64,000 bases of DNA from the NCBI RefSeq assembly GCF_016804325.1, contig NZ_CP043627.1:6851001-6915000 (forward strand), in the 5' to 3' direction. Under the pieces are notes generated by a model that was given only the letters and a program-made list of their open reading frames with translations, did not search any database and was not told the origin of the DNA. How positions within the stretch are numbered: position 1 is the stretch's first letter; the number at the start of each line of letters is the position of its first letter. This stretch comes from Methylobacterium aquaticum. Lineage in GTDB: Bacteria > Pseudomonadota > Alphaproteobacteria > Rhizobiales > Beijerinckiaceae. Shown in pieces: positions 37,073 to 45,654 of the stretch. Made by a program: the position numbers and the translations under genes.

Positions 37073-38446
37073 TCAGGCGACGTGCAGCAGCACGGCTTGC
37101 GCGGCCTGCGCGGGCATCGCGTAGAGGCGGCCCCCGGTCGCCAGCGCCAGCGGGGTGAGACCGTGGCCGTCATGCAGGCCGAACAGGTCGACCGGGCGCC
37201 CGCCCGCCACCGCGAGCAGGCTCGGCAGGCGCGGATCGGCCCGCAGGGGCAGGCAGCCGGTCCCGTCGCCGGCCGCGAAGGCGACCGCGCCGCCCGCCTG
37301 CCCCGGCAGCCGGCCGAGGCGCACCCCGGCGAGCCGGACCGGCCAGCTTTCGGTCCAGGGCGCCCGGGCCAGCACCTCCGCGAAGGTGTCTCGCGCCGCC
37401 GCGACGCTGCCGCCGCCGGGCAGGCCGGGCTCCGACGCCGGGCCTGCCCGGCCCTCGCGAAACACCGCCCGCAGGGGTGGATCGCCGGGATGGAAGGCAA
37501 GGCTCCCCGAAAAATCCTGGCCAGCGGCGGGCACCGGGGGCAGGGGCGAGCCGGCGGTGCCGTAATCGAGCACCTGCGCGACGGCGCCGGAGCGGCGGCC
37601 GACGAGCCAGACCGAGCGGGCGGTCAGCCGGTCCTCCTCCTCGATCGCGTGGGCGAGCACCGCCCAGTCGTCGGTCCGGTCCGGCCGGGCCGCCATCTCC
37701 TCGGCGGTGACCGGATAGCCGAGCGCCGCGCGCAATCCCGCCGCCTGCTCGGGCGCCAGGGCATCGAGCCGGCGCGCGGCGCGCACCAGGAGGGCGATGC
37801 GCCCGAGCGCCAGGCCCAAGGCCGCCTCCGGCCGGGCCGCGCCGGCCTGCGGCGCCGCCGCGACCAGCCCCGGCAGGGCGCGCACCCGGCGGGCGAGGCC
37901 GGAGGCCTGCCCGTCGACGAGGCGCCCGGCCATGCGGTCCCAGAAGGCGTAGGGCTCGGCGCGGGCCGCCGCCAGGCCGCGGCGCATCAGGTCGCGCAGC
38001 CAGAGGTCCAGCTCGTCGAGGGCTCCCGCGACCTTCTCCTCGCGGGCCTGGCGGCGCCGGACCTGCGCCTTCTCGTCGACGGGCTTGGCCGGCTCGGCAG
38101 CCTTCGTCTCCGCCGCCGCGGCGCGGCTCTCGCGGCCCCTGGTCCAGGCCGCGACCCAGTCCGGCGGCTCGGCCTCCGCCAGGGCGGCGGCGGCATCGAC
38201 CAGCATCAGGCCGATGCCGTGCTTGCAGGGGAACTTCCGGCTTGGGCAGGTGCATTTCGAGGCCGGCCCGGCGAGGTCCGCGACGGTGCGGTAGGGGCTC
38301 GCGCCGCTGCCCTTGATCTCGCCCCAGATCACCGATCCGGCCCGGCCGAGCCCGCTCCATTTCGCCGGCTTGGCCTGGTCCTGCCCGGCCTTGCGGCTCG
38401 CGGCATCGGGGGCGAGGTCGAGGATTTGCGCAGTCGTCAGGCTCAT
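37073..38446 (-). CDS. SWIM zinc finger protein
   Basis: A 457-residue protein with an N-terminal SWIM zinc finger, C-x-C-x6-C-x-H: Cys65, Cys67, Cys74, His76 in KCTCPSRKFPCKH. A Lys/Ala/Glu-rich linker (about 105-145) follows, then a long helical region with WF/DRM blocks and a C-terminal part of unknown fold. SWIM domains bind nucleic acid or protein. The ATG at 38446 is chosen because the SWIM module starts right after it. It is the first gene of the block, so the complex might be targeted to DNA, RNA or a protein by this subunit. Confidence 0.88.
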   Translation of the reverse strand: MSLTTAQILDLAPDAASRKAGQDQAKPAKWSGLGRAGSVIWGEIKGSGASPYRTVADLAGPASKCTCPSRKFPCKHGIGLMLVDAAAALAEAEPPDWVAAWTRGRESRAAAAETKAAEPAKPVDEKAQVRRRQAREEKVAGALDELDLWLRDLMRRGLAAARAEPYAFWDRMAGRLVDGQASGLARRVRALPGLVAAAPQAGAARPEAALGLALGRIALLVRAARRLDALAPEQAAGLRAALGYPVTAEEMAARPDRTDDWAVLAHAIEEEDRLTARSVWLVGRRSGAVAQVLDYGTAGSPLPPVPAAGQDFSGSLAFHPGDPPLRAVFREGRAGPASEPGLPGGGSVAAARDTFAEVLARAPWTESWPVRLAGVRLGRLPGQAGGAVAFAAGDGTGCLPLRADPRLPSLLAVAGGRPVDLFGLHDGHGLTPLALATGGRLYAMPAQAAQAVLLHVA

Positions 38447-38712
38447 GCGGCGGTTGGCTGTCTGTCCGTGCATCATGTCCGAGGTGCGGCGCAGTCTGCA
38501 CGAAACGATCTCGCAGGCAACCCCGGCCTGCGGCGCAAGAACAGGGTTCGCTCGACTTTAAATCAATTCCAGGAATGGTCTTGGGGTCTGGACAGCAGGT
38601 CGTTTGCCGGCTCGGGCGAAGGGATATGAAGCCGGCGATCGTCTTGTGCGCGCCTCAAGACGACGCTCCGGCATGGCGCTGGTTTGCGGGAAAGCAGCAC
38701 TGCTGCGAACGA

Positions 38713-38848
38713 ACCCTTCCCCCTCCCGGGGCGGGCGGCGGGCGGGAGAGGGGAGCCACGCGTTCAGGCGAAGCAGACCCGTTCTGACCGGCGCCCTGCG
38801 GATCGGGGTCGCGCCGCCCCTCTCCCGACCCCGCCGACGAGGGGTTCG
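38713..38848. repeat. R4 palindromic repeat, copy c
   Basis: Contains CCTTCCCCCTCCCGGGGCGGG and GGGAGAGGGGAGCC on the left and CCCCTCTCCCGACCCC on the right. It is shorter than copies a and b. It lies in the 624-bp gap upstream of the SWIM gene; nothing else in that gap looks coding. Confidence 0.75.
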
Positions 38849-39070
38849 TGCTCCCGGCTGTCGCGCCTCCACCCCGCGGCCTCCTGCGCCGCTCGGCGAC
38901 GGCGACGGCTGCGGCATCTCGCCGTTGCGCCCGGCCCGCGCATCACCCGACGGGGCCGAGAGGAATGTCGTCCGCGGCCATTGCCGCGCCCTTTGACCGT
39001 CCCACCTGTCGTCGGACGGCTTCGATACGGGGCGCGTCCTCGAGGCGCCCCTCCGGCAAGGGAGAGACAG

Positions 39071-39415
39071 ATGGTCGATACCGATCGCATCACCGGCGCG
39101 GCGCGCGAGATCGGCGGCAAGGCGCAGGCCGCCCTCGGGGACCTGGCGGGCGACCGCCGGGCCCAGGTCGAGGGCCGGTTCCGCGAGGCGCAGGGGCAGG
39201 CCGAGAGCCTGGCCGGCCAGGCCCGCGACGGCCTGCGCGACGCCGCCGACACCGCCATCGACTACGCCGAGGATGCCTACGAGCGCGGGCGCCACGCGGC
39301 GCAGCGCGGCACCCGCACGGTGACCCACGCCGTCGAGGAAACCCCGCTCCTCGCGCTGCTCGTCGCGGGGGCCGTCGGCTACGGCCTCGCGCTCCTGGTG
39401 CATGGGCGCCGCTAG
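39071..39415 (+). CDS. CsbD-like protein with C-terminal membrane anchor
   Basis: A 114-residue protein with a CsbD-type N-terminus (DRITGAAREIGGKAQAALGDL), a long amphipathic middle and a C-terminal hydrophobic helix (PLLALLVAGAVGYGLALLV) with a basic end. Its plan is the same as the protein at 24541-24912, suggesting a paralogous pair of membrane-anchored stress proteins. GGAGAGACAG gives a strong ribosome binding site. Its TAG stop codon is part of the left end of R1 copy B. Confidence 0.82.
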   Translation: MVDTDRITGAAREIGGKAQAALGDLAGDRRAQVEGRFREAQGQAESLAGQARDGLRDAADTAIDYAEDAYERGRHAAQRGTRTVTHAVEETPLLALLVAGAVGYGLALLVHGRR

Positions 39416-39516
39416 AGCACTTCACGATCGCGCTGCAATCGCGAATCTCCCTAGGTCATTGATTTTGCCGCATTTTCTGCGACGAACCGGTATCCACTTC
39501 GTCGGAAAATGTCTTA
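39413..39516 (+). repeat. R1 dispersed repeat, copy B
   Basis: Starts TAGAGCACTTCACGAT, the reverse of the TGCTCTA end of copy C, so R1 appears to have short terminal inverted repeats. It has the loop CGCGCTGCA and the tail GCGACGAACCGGTATCCACT. The first TAG is the stop codon of the upstream gene. Confidence 0.9.
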
Positions 39517-39628
39517 AGCGGACTTCGCCGAAGCGGTGACCGGTTCGGCGTGAAAAATCTGCGACATGACAAGAACCTGAGCGGGCGAAGCGTTGGCCTG
39601 CCGACGCAAGTCCGCTCAGGCGTGTCGG

Positions 39629-39994
39629 TCATCGGACGGCCGGAGGCAGAGGCGGCGGCTGGCGCGGCAGGCCGCCATCGCCGAGTTGCAGGCAGGTCAG
39701 CAGGGCGACGAAGGACGGTGATCCGCCGATCCCGTTCATCGCCCGGCAGTTCCGCCGGTCGGCGAGCGGAAACCGGGTCCAGCCGTGCCGCAGGCGGCGC
39801 CGTGCCGCGCGCTCGTCGGACAGGCAGCCGCGGTAGCTCGTGGCCCGGGCTCCGGAGCCGCGCTCCAGTCCGCAGGCCGCGCGTGGGGCGAAGGCGGGGA
39901 AGTCGTTCCCCCGCGCCTCGGTCCCCCGGGCCGCCGCGGGGCCGCATAGGGCCAGTCCGACCAGAACGGGAAGCGCGCTCCAGGACAATGTCAC
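39629..39994 (-). CDS. Small secreted cysteine-containing protein, hypothetical
   Basis: A 121-residue protein with a signal peptide (TLSWSALPVLVGLALCGPAAA) and four cysteines in the mature part (AACGLERG, RGCLSDERAAR, DRRNCRA, LTCLQLG). The pattern CLSDERAARRRL then W-x2-F and C recalls small exported proteins with LprI/DUF1311-like spacing. The GTG at 39994 has GGGAG 6 nt upstream. The C-terminus is Pro-rich. Its function is unknown; it may be periplasmic with two disulfides. Confidence 0.62.
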   Translation of the reverse strand: MTLSWSALPVLVGLALCGPAAARGTEARGNDFPAFAPRAACGLERGSGARATSYRGCLSDERAARRRLRHGWTRFPLADRRNCRAMNGIGGSPSFVALLTCLQLGDGGLPRQPPPLPPAVR

Positions 39995-40108
39995 GGCGAA
40001 CTCCCGATGGCCGGCTCCGGACGGGGAGGGCCCGGGACGGACGCGCCGCCCCGGGCCCTCACGGTGACTCACCGCTTCGACAGCTTCACCTTTCACTTCG
40101 CCCACTCT

Positions 40109-40924
40109 TTACTTGACCGTCTTACCGTCCGCGGTCGCGGCCGAGTGCTGGGAAGCGGGCCTGGCGGCGCTGCCCGTCACGCCGGCCTTCGGGAGGCCGA
40201 TCGCGTCGATCACGTCGAAGTGCATCCCGTCCTCCGCGGTCTTCAGCGCGGCATTCGCCTCGTAATACTTGCCCTGGTTGATCAGCGCGGCCGCCTGGTT
40301 CACGTCGGCGGTGGTCTTGTCGAGGGGCAGGACCGCCATGACGAAGTTCACGTCGACATGGGCGAGCCGCAGCTTCTCGATGGCGCCCTTCTGGTCGCCC
40401 TTGGCGAGGCTCTTGTTCGCCTCGGTCACGGCCGAGGCTTTCTCGGGCGTCGCGATGAAGTCTTCGCCGAGCGTCATCTGGGCATCGACGGGCACCCAGG
40501 CGACCTTGTCCTTGGACGCCGGCTTCGCCTCGGCTGTCTTGGCATCGGTAGTCTTGGCATCGGCAGTCTTGTCGGTCTTCGCCGTCTTGGCTGTCGCCAT
40601 GTCCGCCGGCGTCTTCAGCTCCGACTCGGCCTTGAGGAACACGGCGTCGTCGGTCTTCGCCTTGGTGAGGGCGGCCTGCGCCTTGGCGATTAGGCTCTTG
40701 GCCTGGGACGGGTCGGCGTCGAAGATGGCGATGCGGGCGAGATGCATGTCGCGGAACGCCTGGGCGCCGTCCTTCGAGAGCTTGCCGACATCCTGGTCGA
40801 CCGCCCGCTGGGCCGCGTTCTCCTGCGTCGCCGCCGGCTTGGTCGCCTGCTCGGTCGCATAGGCGGCGCCTCCGAGGAATGTCGTGGCGACGAGAGCGAC
40901 AGCGAGAGATTTCCGGTAGGACAT
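40109..40924 (-). CDS. YfdX family protein
   Basis: A 271-residue exported protein with a signal peptide (KSLAVALVATTFLGGAAYA). The YfdX family core is split: residues about 40-100 (DVGKLSKDGAQAFRDMHLAR) and about 150-250 (WVPVDAQMTLGEDF, then AIEKLRLAHVDVNFVMAVLP). In between is a low-complexity Lys/Thr/Ala/Asp linker of TAKTAKTDK and DAKTTDAKT type (about 112-140). YfdX is acid- and stress-linked in enterobacteria and reported to act as a periplasmic chaperone; here only the family is clear. AGAGGAGG precedes the ATG. Confidence 0.88.
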   Translation of the reverse strand: MSYRKSLAVALVATTFLGGAAYATEQATKPAATQENAAQRAVDQDVGKLSKDGAQAFRDMHLARIAIFDADPSQAKSLIAKAQAALTKAKTDDAVFLKAESELKTPADMATAKTAKTDKTADAKTTDAKTAEAKPASKDKVAWVPVDAQMTLGEDFIATPEKASAVTEANKSLAKGDQKGAIEKLRLAHVDVNFVMAVLPLDKTTADVNQAAALINQGKYYEANAALKTAEDGMHFDVIDAIGLPKAGVTGSAARPASQHSAATADGKTVK

Positions 40925-41154
40925 GGCATGCCTCCTCTTGAAATCGATGCCGACTTTGTTTGCGGCATCAGCGCGTTGGCGACATTCAGATAATACACCG
41001 ATGTGAACCGGGTTGCTGAATGACTTCATTAAAAGGTCGTAACGCCACGGAAAGGGATGACGTCGGGGGCCGGCAACCGGCAACCGGCACCTGGCGGCAG
41101 GCCGTGCGGCGGCGCCGGCCAGCATGACTCGGGCGGCGCTCCTCCGACCCTCCT

Positions 41155-41437
41155 CGTCAATCCGGGGCCGCGAGAGCAGAGCCCGATCCGGAAACTCAGC
41201 GCCTGGATGAGCGGAGTGATTTGAAAAAACCGAAAGGGATCATGGGATATCCCACCCTTCCACTTCAGAATGAGGTTAGAGTATGGGATGATCTCGCCTG
41301 CTCAGGTATTTGGTAGAAAATCATGCCCAAAAAGGCTTTCAGGTGGTGCGGAAGGAAGCGGGACGCTCTTCGCTTGATCCTGAACGATCAACGGCTTTGG
41401 ATTTCGGGCTCCGCTGCGCAGTCCTGGAATGACATGG
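41155..41437. repeat. R2 repeat, copy d, interrupted by an R3 remnant
   Basis: The left half (CAATCCGGGGCCGCGAGAGC, 41157-41196) and the right half (GGATTTCGGGCTCCGCTGCG to GGAATGACATGG, 41396-41437) belong to R2. Between them about 41240-41335 matches the flanks of R3 (GATATCCCACCC and CTCAGGTATTTGGTAGAA), with its palindromic core mostly lost. It fills the 600-bp gap between yfdX and bdhA. Confidence 0.65.
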
Positions 41438-41529
41438 TTGATATGACTATCGTCGCGAAAATCGAAGAGATAATTTGCTTTTTCTCATCGGGGGAGCCGT
41501 CAAACCCGGCTCCCCCGCCTCTCATCTCG

Positions 41530-42339
41530 TTACTGCGCCGTCCAGCCGCCATCCACCGTGAGGTTGCTGCCGGTGATCTGGCTCGCCGCATCCGAGCACA
41601 GGAAAGTCGCGATCGCCGCGACCTGATCGACGGTGACGAATTCCTTGGTCGGCTGGGCCTTCAGCAGCACCTCGTCGATCACCTGGTCCTTGGTCAGGCC
41701 GCGGGCCTTCATGGTGTCGGGGATCTGCGCCTCGACCAGCGGGGTCCAGACGTAGCCCGGCGAGATGCAGTTGACGGTGATCTTGTGGGTGGCGAGTTCG
41801 AGCGCCGCGGTCTTGGTCAGGCCGGCGATGCCGTGCTTGGCCGCCACGTAGGCCGACTTGTAGGGCGAGGCGACGAGGGAATGGGCCGAGGCGGTGTTGA
41901 TGATCCGGCCCCAGCCCCGGTTCTTCATGCCGGGGATCGCCGCCCGCATGGTGTGGAAGGCCGAGGACAGGTTGATCGCGATGATCTGGTCCCACTTCTC
42001 GACCGGGAATTCCTCGATCGCCGAGACGTACTGGATGCCCGCATTGTTGACCAGGATGTCGACCGCGCCGAAGTCTTTCTCGGCGTCGGCCACCATGGCG
42101 GCGATCTCGTCGCCCTTGCTCATGTCGGCGCCGGAATAGACCACGCGGACGCCGAACTCGGATTCGATGCCGGCCCGCTCCGTCTCGATCGCCTCCGGCT
42201 TGCCGAAGCCGTTGATGACCACGTTGGCGCCCTGCTCCGCCAGGGCCCTGGCGATGGCGAGACCGATGCCGCTCGTCGAGCCGGTGACGAGGGCGGTCTT
42301 CGATTGCAGGGTTTTGGATTTCAGCGACATGGGATCCAT
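41530..42339 (-). CDS. bdhA: 3-hydroxybutyrate dehydrogenase
   Basis: A 269-residue classical short-chain dehydrogenase that interconverts 3-hydroxybutyrate and acetoacetate with NAD. It has TGSTSGIGLAIA for cofactor binding, NNAGIQYVSAIE, the catalytic Ser in TASAHSLVASP and the Y-x3-K in SAYVAAKHG. The C-terminal LTVDGGWTAQ is typical of bacterial BdhA. It belongs to a three-gene run with adc and a patatin gene, 4 bp after adc, which fits breakdown of polyhydroxybutyrate or short-chain acid turnover. Confidence 0.93.
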   Translation of the reverse strand: MDPMSLKSKTLQSKTALVTGSTSGIGLAIARALAEQGANVVINGFGKPEAIETERAGIESEFGVRVVYSGADMSKGDEIAAMVADAEKDFGAVDILVNNAGIQYVSAIEEFPVEKWDQIIAINLSSAFHTMRAAIPGMKNRGWGRIINTASAHSLVASPYKSAYVAAKHGIAGLTKTAALELATHKITVNCISPGYVWTPLVEAQIPDTMKARGLTKDQVIDEVLLKAQPTKEFVTVDQVAAIATFLCSDAASQITGSNLTVDGGWTAQ

Positions 42340-42343
42340 CTCC

Positions 42344-43087
42344 TCAGGCCAAGTAGTCGTGCAGCACGTGGCCGTACGGCAGGGTGAAATCGACGATCTG
42401 GTGGCGGGCGCGCACGATCCGTCGTACCGGCAGGTCGGCGACGCGGCAATTGACGTGCGGGATCAGGTGCAGCCGGGCTTCGCCCTCCCAGGCGCCATGG
42501 ACGGTGATGTCCTGGAGCCGGTAGCCGACGAGCTGCGCCACCTTCACCCCGCCATCGACGTCCGGGATCAGCTTCAGGTTGACGTTGAGCTGGCCGATTC
42601 CGTCGCGGACCGTGTCGAGCTGAGCCTCCAGGCTGCGATGCTTGTAGGTCATCGTGCCCATCGCCACCCGCTCGTCGTCGTAGTGCAGGGTGCCGGTCAG
42701 CGTGTCCTTCATCACCTTGAGGCGGGGCACGCCGTATTTCTTCGGAAACCCCCAGATCTCGCGGCCGGCGGTGATCGGCGGCTCGTCGTCGAGATACATC
42801 TGGACCGAGTAGTTGCACGGCTCGCCGTTGTAGGTCGCGACGATGGCCGAGCCGCTCTCCTCGTAATCGCCGAAGCCGGAGGAATCCGGCATCTTCATCC
42901 ACTCGTAGAAGGCGAGGTTGCCGGGCGCCGGCTCGAGCGGCTCGGGCAGTGCGGCGCGCAGCGCGTCCGGGTCGGTCTCGTAGGTGATGATCAGGTATTC
43001 GCGCCGCAGGAAGCGGTACGGCCCGTGCGGGTAGCTCGGGCTGAAGGCCGGCATCGAGGGGGCCTTCAGGATCTCGTCGCGGGTCAT
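42344..43087 (-). CDS. adc: Acetoacetate decarboxylase
   Basis: A 247-residue enzyme that turns acetoacetate into acetone and CO2 through a Schiff base. The nucleophile is Lys116 in GREIWGFPKKYG, matching the conserved Lys-Lys pair. PDSSGFGDYEESGSAIV supplies other active-site residues. The start at 43087 is an ATG preceded by GAGCGA. It lies between a patatin lipase and bdhA. In this group such enzymes may act on other keto acids, so acetone production is inferred. Confidence 0.92.
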   Translation of the reverse strand: MTRDEILKAPSMPAFSPSYPHGPYRFLRREYLIITYETDPDALRAALPEPLEPAPGNLAFYEWMKMPDSSGFGDYEESGSAIVATYNGEPCNYSVQMYLDDEPPITAGREIWGFPKKYGVPRLKVMKDTLTGTLHYDDERVAMGTMTYKHRSLEAQLDTVRDGIGQLNVNLKLIPDVDGGVKVAQLVGYRLQDITVHGAWEGEARLHLIPHVNCRVADLPVRRIVRARHQIVDFTLPYGHVLHDYLA

Positions 43088-43107
43088 GCGTCGCTCCTCG
43101 TCCAGGG

Positions 43108-44238
43108 TCAGTCCCGTGCGTCGCGGGTGAGGTCGAACACGGTCACGCCGAGATCGGGCCGGCAGCGCTCGATCCAGCGGCGGTGGCGCAGGGAGCGGCG
43201 CACGTCGTTGCGCCCGGCCTTCCAGTGCTCCAGCATCGTGGTGCGCGAGAACTCGTAATCCTTGGCGTCGCTCTCGTAGTTCTTGGCGCGGTAGATCAGC
43301 TGCAGGATCGTCACCGCGTTCTGGTGGCTCACCTCGGCCAGGAAGGCGACGTCCGGGTCCTGGCGCAACGCCGGCGGCAGCTTGTCGTAGAGACGCCGGA
43401 AGGCGGTCTTGGCCTTGAAGATCTCGATCTGGTCGTTGGTGTTGAGCCGGGTGCGGCTGGAGAAGCGGATGTCCTTCTCGCGCTCGGCCGCCTCGGAGAG
43501 GGTGCGGGGCAGGGGCCCGCGGGCGCTGAACAGGTCGACCTGGAACACCGCGAGGTCGCGGATCCGTTCCTCGTCCAGCACGAATTGCAGCGGCGTGTTC
43601 GAGACGATGCCGCCGTCCCAGTAGAGTTCGCCGTCGATCTCCACCGGCGGGAAGCCTGGCGGCAGGGCGCCCGAGGCCATGATGTGCTCCGGGCCGATCC
43701 GCTCGCGGTGATTGTCGAAATAGACGAAGTTGCCGGTGCGGATGTTGACCGCGCCGACGCTGAGCCGCGTCGCGCGCGCGTTGATCCGATCGAAGTCGAT
43801 CAGTTCCGTGAGCGTCTGCCGCAACGGCGCGGTGTCGTAGTAGCTCAGCGCCTGGTGCGCGCCGGCCGGGTAGAGCGGGGCCGGGGGAACGCGCGGGGTG
43901 AAGAACCCCGGCACCCCTGCCAGGGCCCCGAAGGCGGCGCTCCAGGCGTTGAAGACCTCGCGGGCCTGCTCGCCGGGCCACCACGGCGAGACGGTGATGC
44001 CCGACGACACCTTGTCCCAGAATGCCTGCAGCCGCTCGACCCGGCGCCCGGGCGGGTTGCCGGCGATGAGCGCGGCGTTGATCGCCCCGATCGAGATGCC
44101 GGCGACCCAGTCGGGCGAGAGTGCGGCGTCCTCCATCGCCTCGGCGACGCCGGCCTGGTAGGCGCCCAGCGCCCCGCCGCCCTGGAGCACCAGCACCCGG
44201 CATTCGTCGCGGCCATCCACTCGATCCCGCTCGTCCAT
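43108..44238 (-). CDS. Patatin-like phospholipase/esterase
   Basis: A 376-residue cytosolic patatin-fold protein. The oxyanion loop is LQGGGALGAYQAG (about 18-30), the nucleophile Ser49 lies in GISIG, and the catalytic Asp is in WDGGIVSNTP. The DUF3734-like C-terminal part (about 250-376) is seen with RRSLRHRRWIERC. Such proteins are often coupled to adc and bdhA in Hyphomicrobiales and may act on polyhydroxybutyrate or lipids. The ATG at 44238 has GGAGGC 5 nt upstream. First gene of the operon. Confidence 0.9.
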   Translation of the reverse strand: MDERDRVDGRDECRVLVLQGGGALGAYQAGVAEAMEDAALSPDWVAGISIGAINAALIAGNPPGRRVERLQAFWDKVSSGITVSPWWPGEQAREVFNAWSAAFGALAGVPGFFTPRVPPAPLYPAGAHQALSYYDTAPLRQTLTELIDFDRINARATRLSVGAVNIRTGNFVYFDNHRERIGPEHIMASGALPPGFPPVEIDGELYWDGGIVSNTPLQFVLDEERIRDLAVFQVDLFSARGPLPRTLSEAAEREKDIRFSSRTRLNTNDQIEIFKAKTAFRRLYDKLPPALRQDPDVAFLAEVSHQNAVTILQLIYRAKNYESDAKDYEFSRTTMLEHWKAGRNDVRRSLRHRRWIERCRPDLGVTVFDLTRDARD

Positions 44239-44417
44239 GGGGCCTCCGCTGCCCGCCGCACGAATCCCGGCGGTTAGATGATGCTGCACTGCCGCATGAC
44301 AAGCCCGCAGCCGGTTCGGGGTCGTCGCCCCGGCCGGTGGGATCGGCCCGCCGCTAAGGCCGGTGTAACCATCGCGCCGGTAGCATGCCGCGAGGTTCGT
44401 GACAGGATGTTCGCCCG

Positions 44418-45464
44418 ATGGCGTCGGCCGCGGCTTTGCAATCCGGGAGATCCCGCCGACCCGGGACGGCCCGACCGGCGGCCTCGCTCGCCGACCTGGT
44501 CGAGGCGGCCGAGCGGGTCGGCGATGCGGCCCGGGTTCTCGACGGCATGGCCGACCTCCTGGTGGCCCGGGCCGACGGGCTCTCGGTCCTGCAGATCGGC
44601 GCCTTCGACGAGGTGATGACGGTGCTCGCCGAGGGCGCCGGCACGGGATCCCGCGGGCGGCTCGCCCGGCAGGTCGTCGGCCTGTCCCGGCCGCCGCGCA
44701 AGCTGGCGCGGCGGCTTGCCTGCGATTCCGAGGCGAGCGTCGCGGTGCCGGTGCTCGCGCGCTGCCCCGTGCTCTCCGACGAGGTGCTGCTGGACATCGC
44801 CCGCCGCCGGGGGCCGGTGCATCTCGCGGCGATCGCCCGGCGCGAGAGGGTCGCCGCCCGGGTGGCGGATACGCTGGCCGAGCGGGGCGACCAATCGGTG
44901 CTGACGACGCTCGTCGCCAACCGCGGGGCGCACCTCTCGCTCCTCGCGCTCACGCTCCTGTCCGAGCGGATGGAGGACCGGGACCGCCTCGCGGCGGGGC
45001 TCGAGGCCCGCAATGGGCTGCTGCCGCGCCAGCGCGATGCGCTCCTGCGGCCCACCCGTCCCGATCCCGCACCCGGGCGGCGCGCCGTCGCGGCGGTGGC
45101 CCTGCGGATCCGGCTCGGACTCGACGAATCGGACCTGCGCCTGTGGCTCGCGGAGGGCCGGACGGACGAGGCTCTGATCGGTCTTGCCCATCTCGCCGGC
45201 TGTTCGCCCACGCAGGCGCGGGCGGCGCACCGCGCGACCGGCCTCGACGCCCTGGCGCTGATCGTGCGGGCGGCGGGCCTGCGGCTCTCGACCCTCGGCG
45301 CCTACCTGCGCGCTCGGTCCGGCCCGGCCCCGACGGCGGAGGCGGCCGGCGCGGCGGTGCAGGCCTACCGGGCGGTGACGGTGGCGCAGGCCCGGGGAGT
45401 GGTAGCGGAGCGGTCCGAAGGAGGGCCGCCGTCGATCCCTCGGCCCGTCCGCAACTTGCCCTGA
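44418..45464 (+). CDS. DUF2336 domain protein
   Basis: A 348-residue helical protein of DUF2336, a HEAT-like family common in alphaproteobacteria. The visible repeats are of the form DLVEAAERVGDAARVLDGMA, VPVLARCPVLSDEVLLDIA and LVANRGAHLSLLALTLLSE, read in pieces. No enzyme motif is present. Its function is unknown; regulatory roles have been suggested for some homologues. It is divergent from the patatin gene and lies 190 bp upstream of a chemoreceptor. Confidence 0.85.
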   Translation: MASAAALQSGRSRRPGTARPAASLADLVEAAERVGDAARVLDGMADLLVARADGLSVLQIGAFDEVMTVLAEGAGTGSRGRLARQVVGLSRPPRKLARRLACDSEASVAVPVLARCPVLSDEVLLDIARRRGPVHLAAIARRERVAARVADTLAERGDQSVLTTLVANRGAHLSLLALTLLSERMEDRDRLAAGLEARNGLLPRQRDALLRPTRPDPAPGRRAVAAVALRIRLGLDESDLRLWLAEGRTDEALIGLAHLAGCSPTQARAAHRATGLDALALIVRAAGLRLSTLGAYLRARSGPAPTAEAAGAAVQAYRAVTVAQARGVVAERSEGGPPSIPRPVRNLP

Positions 45465-45654
45465 CCGGATTGATTCCGAAGGATATCGATCCCGAGCGTA
45501 GGACTTTGTACCTATATCTTCGGATGCGCGATCGATCGCTGCCGCATGAAACTGTTAGCTTCCTCAGTTTCCATGAATGCGTGTAAGCGCTTCAGATCCC
45601 CTTAACGATTTGTGGAAACTAATCGCCACGATCTTCAACTCTCGGTCGTGGCCC

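Noticed and set aside
34309..37158. Long forward open frame of 949 codons opposite the MoxR and DUF5691 genes
   Set aside because: It is a shadow of well-supported genes on the other strand and has no recognisable domain.
39456..39947. Reverse frame ending in a peptide like FSDEVDTGSSQKMRQNQ
   Set aside because: This peptide is just the R1 repeat read on the minus strand. The same peptide appears at other R1 copies, so it is not a protein signature.
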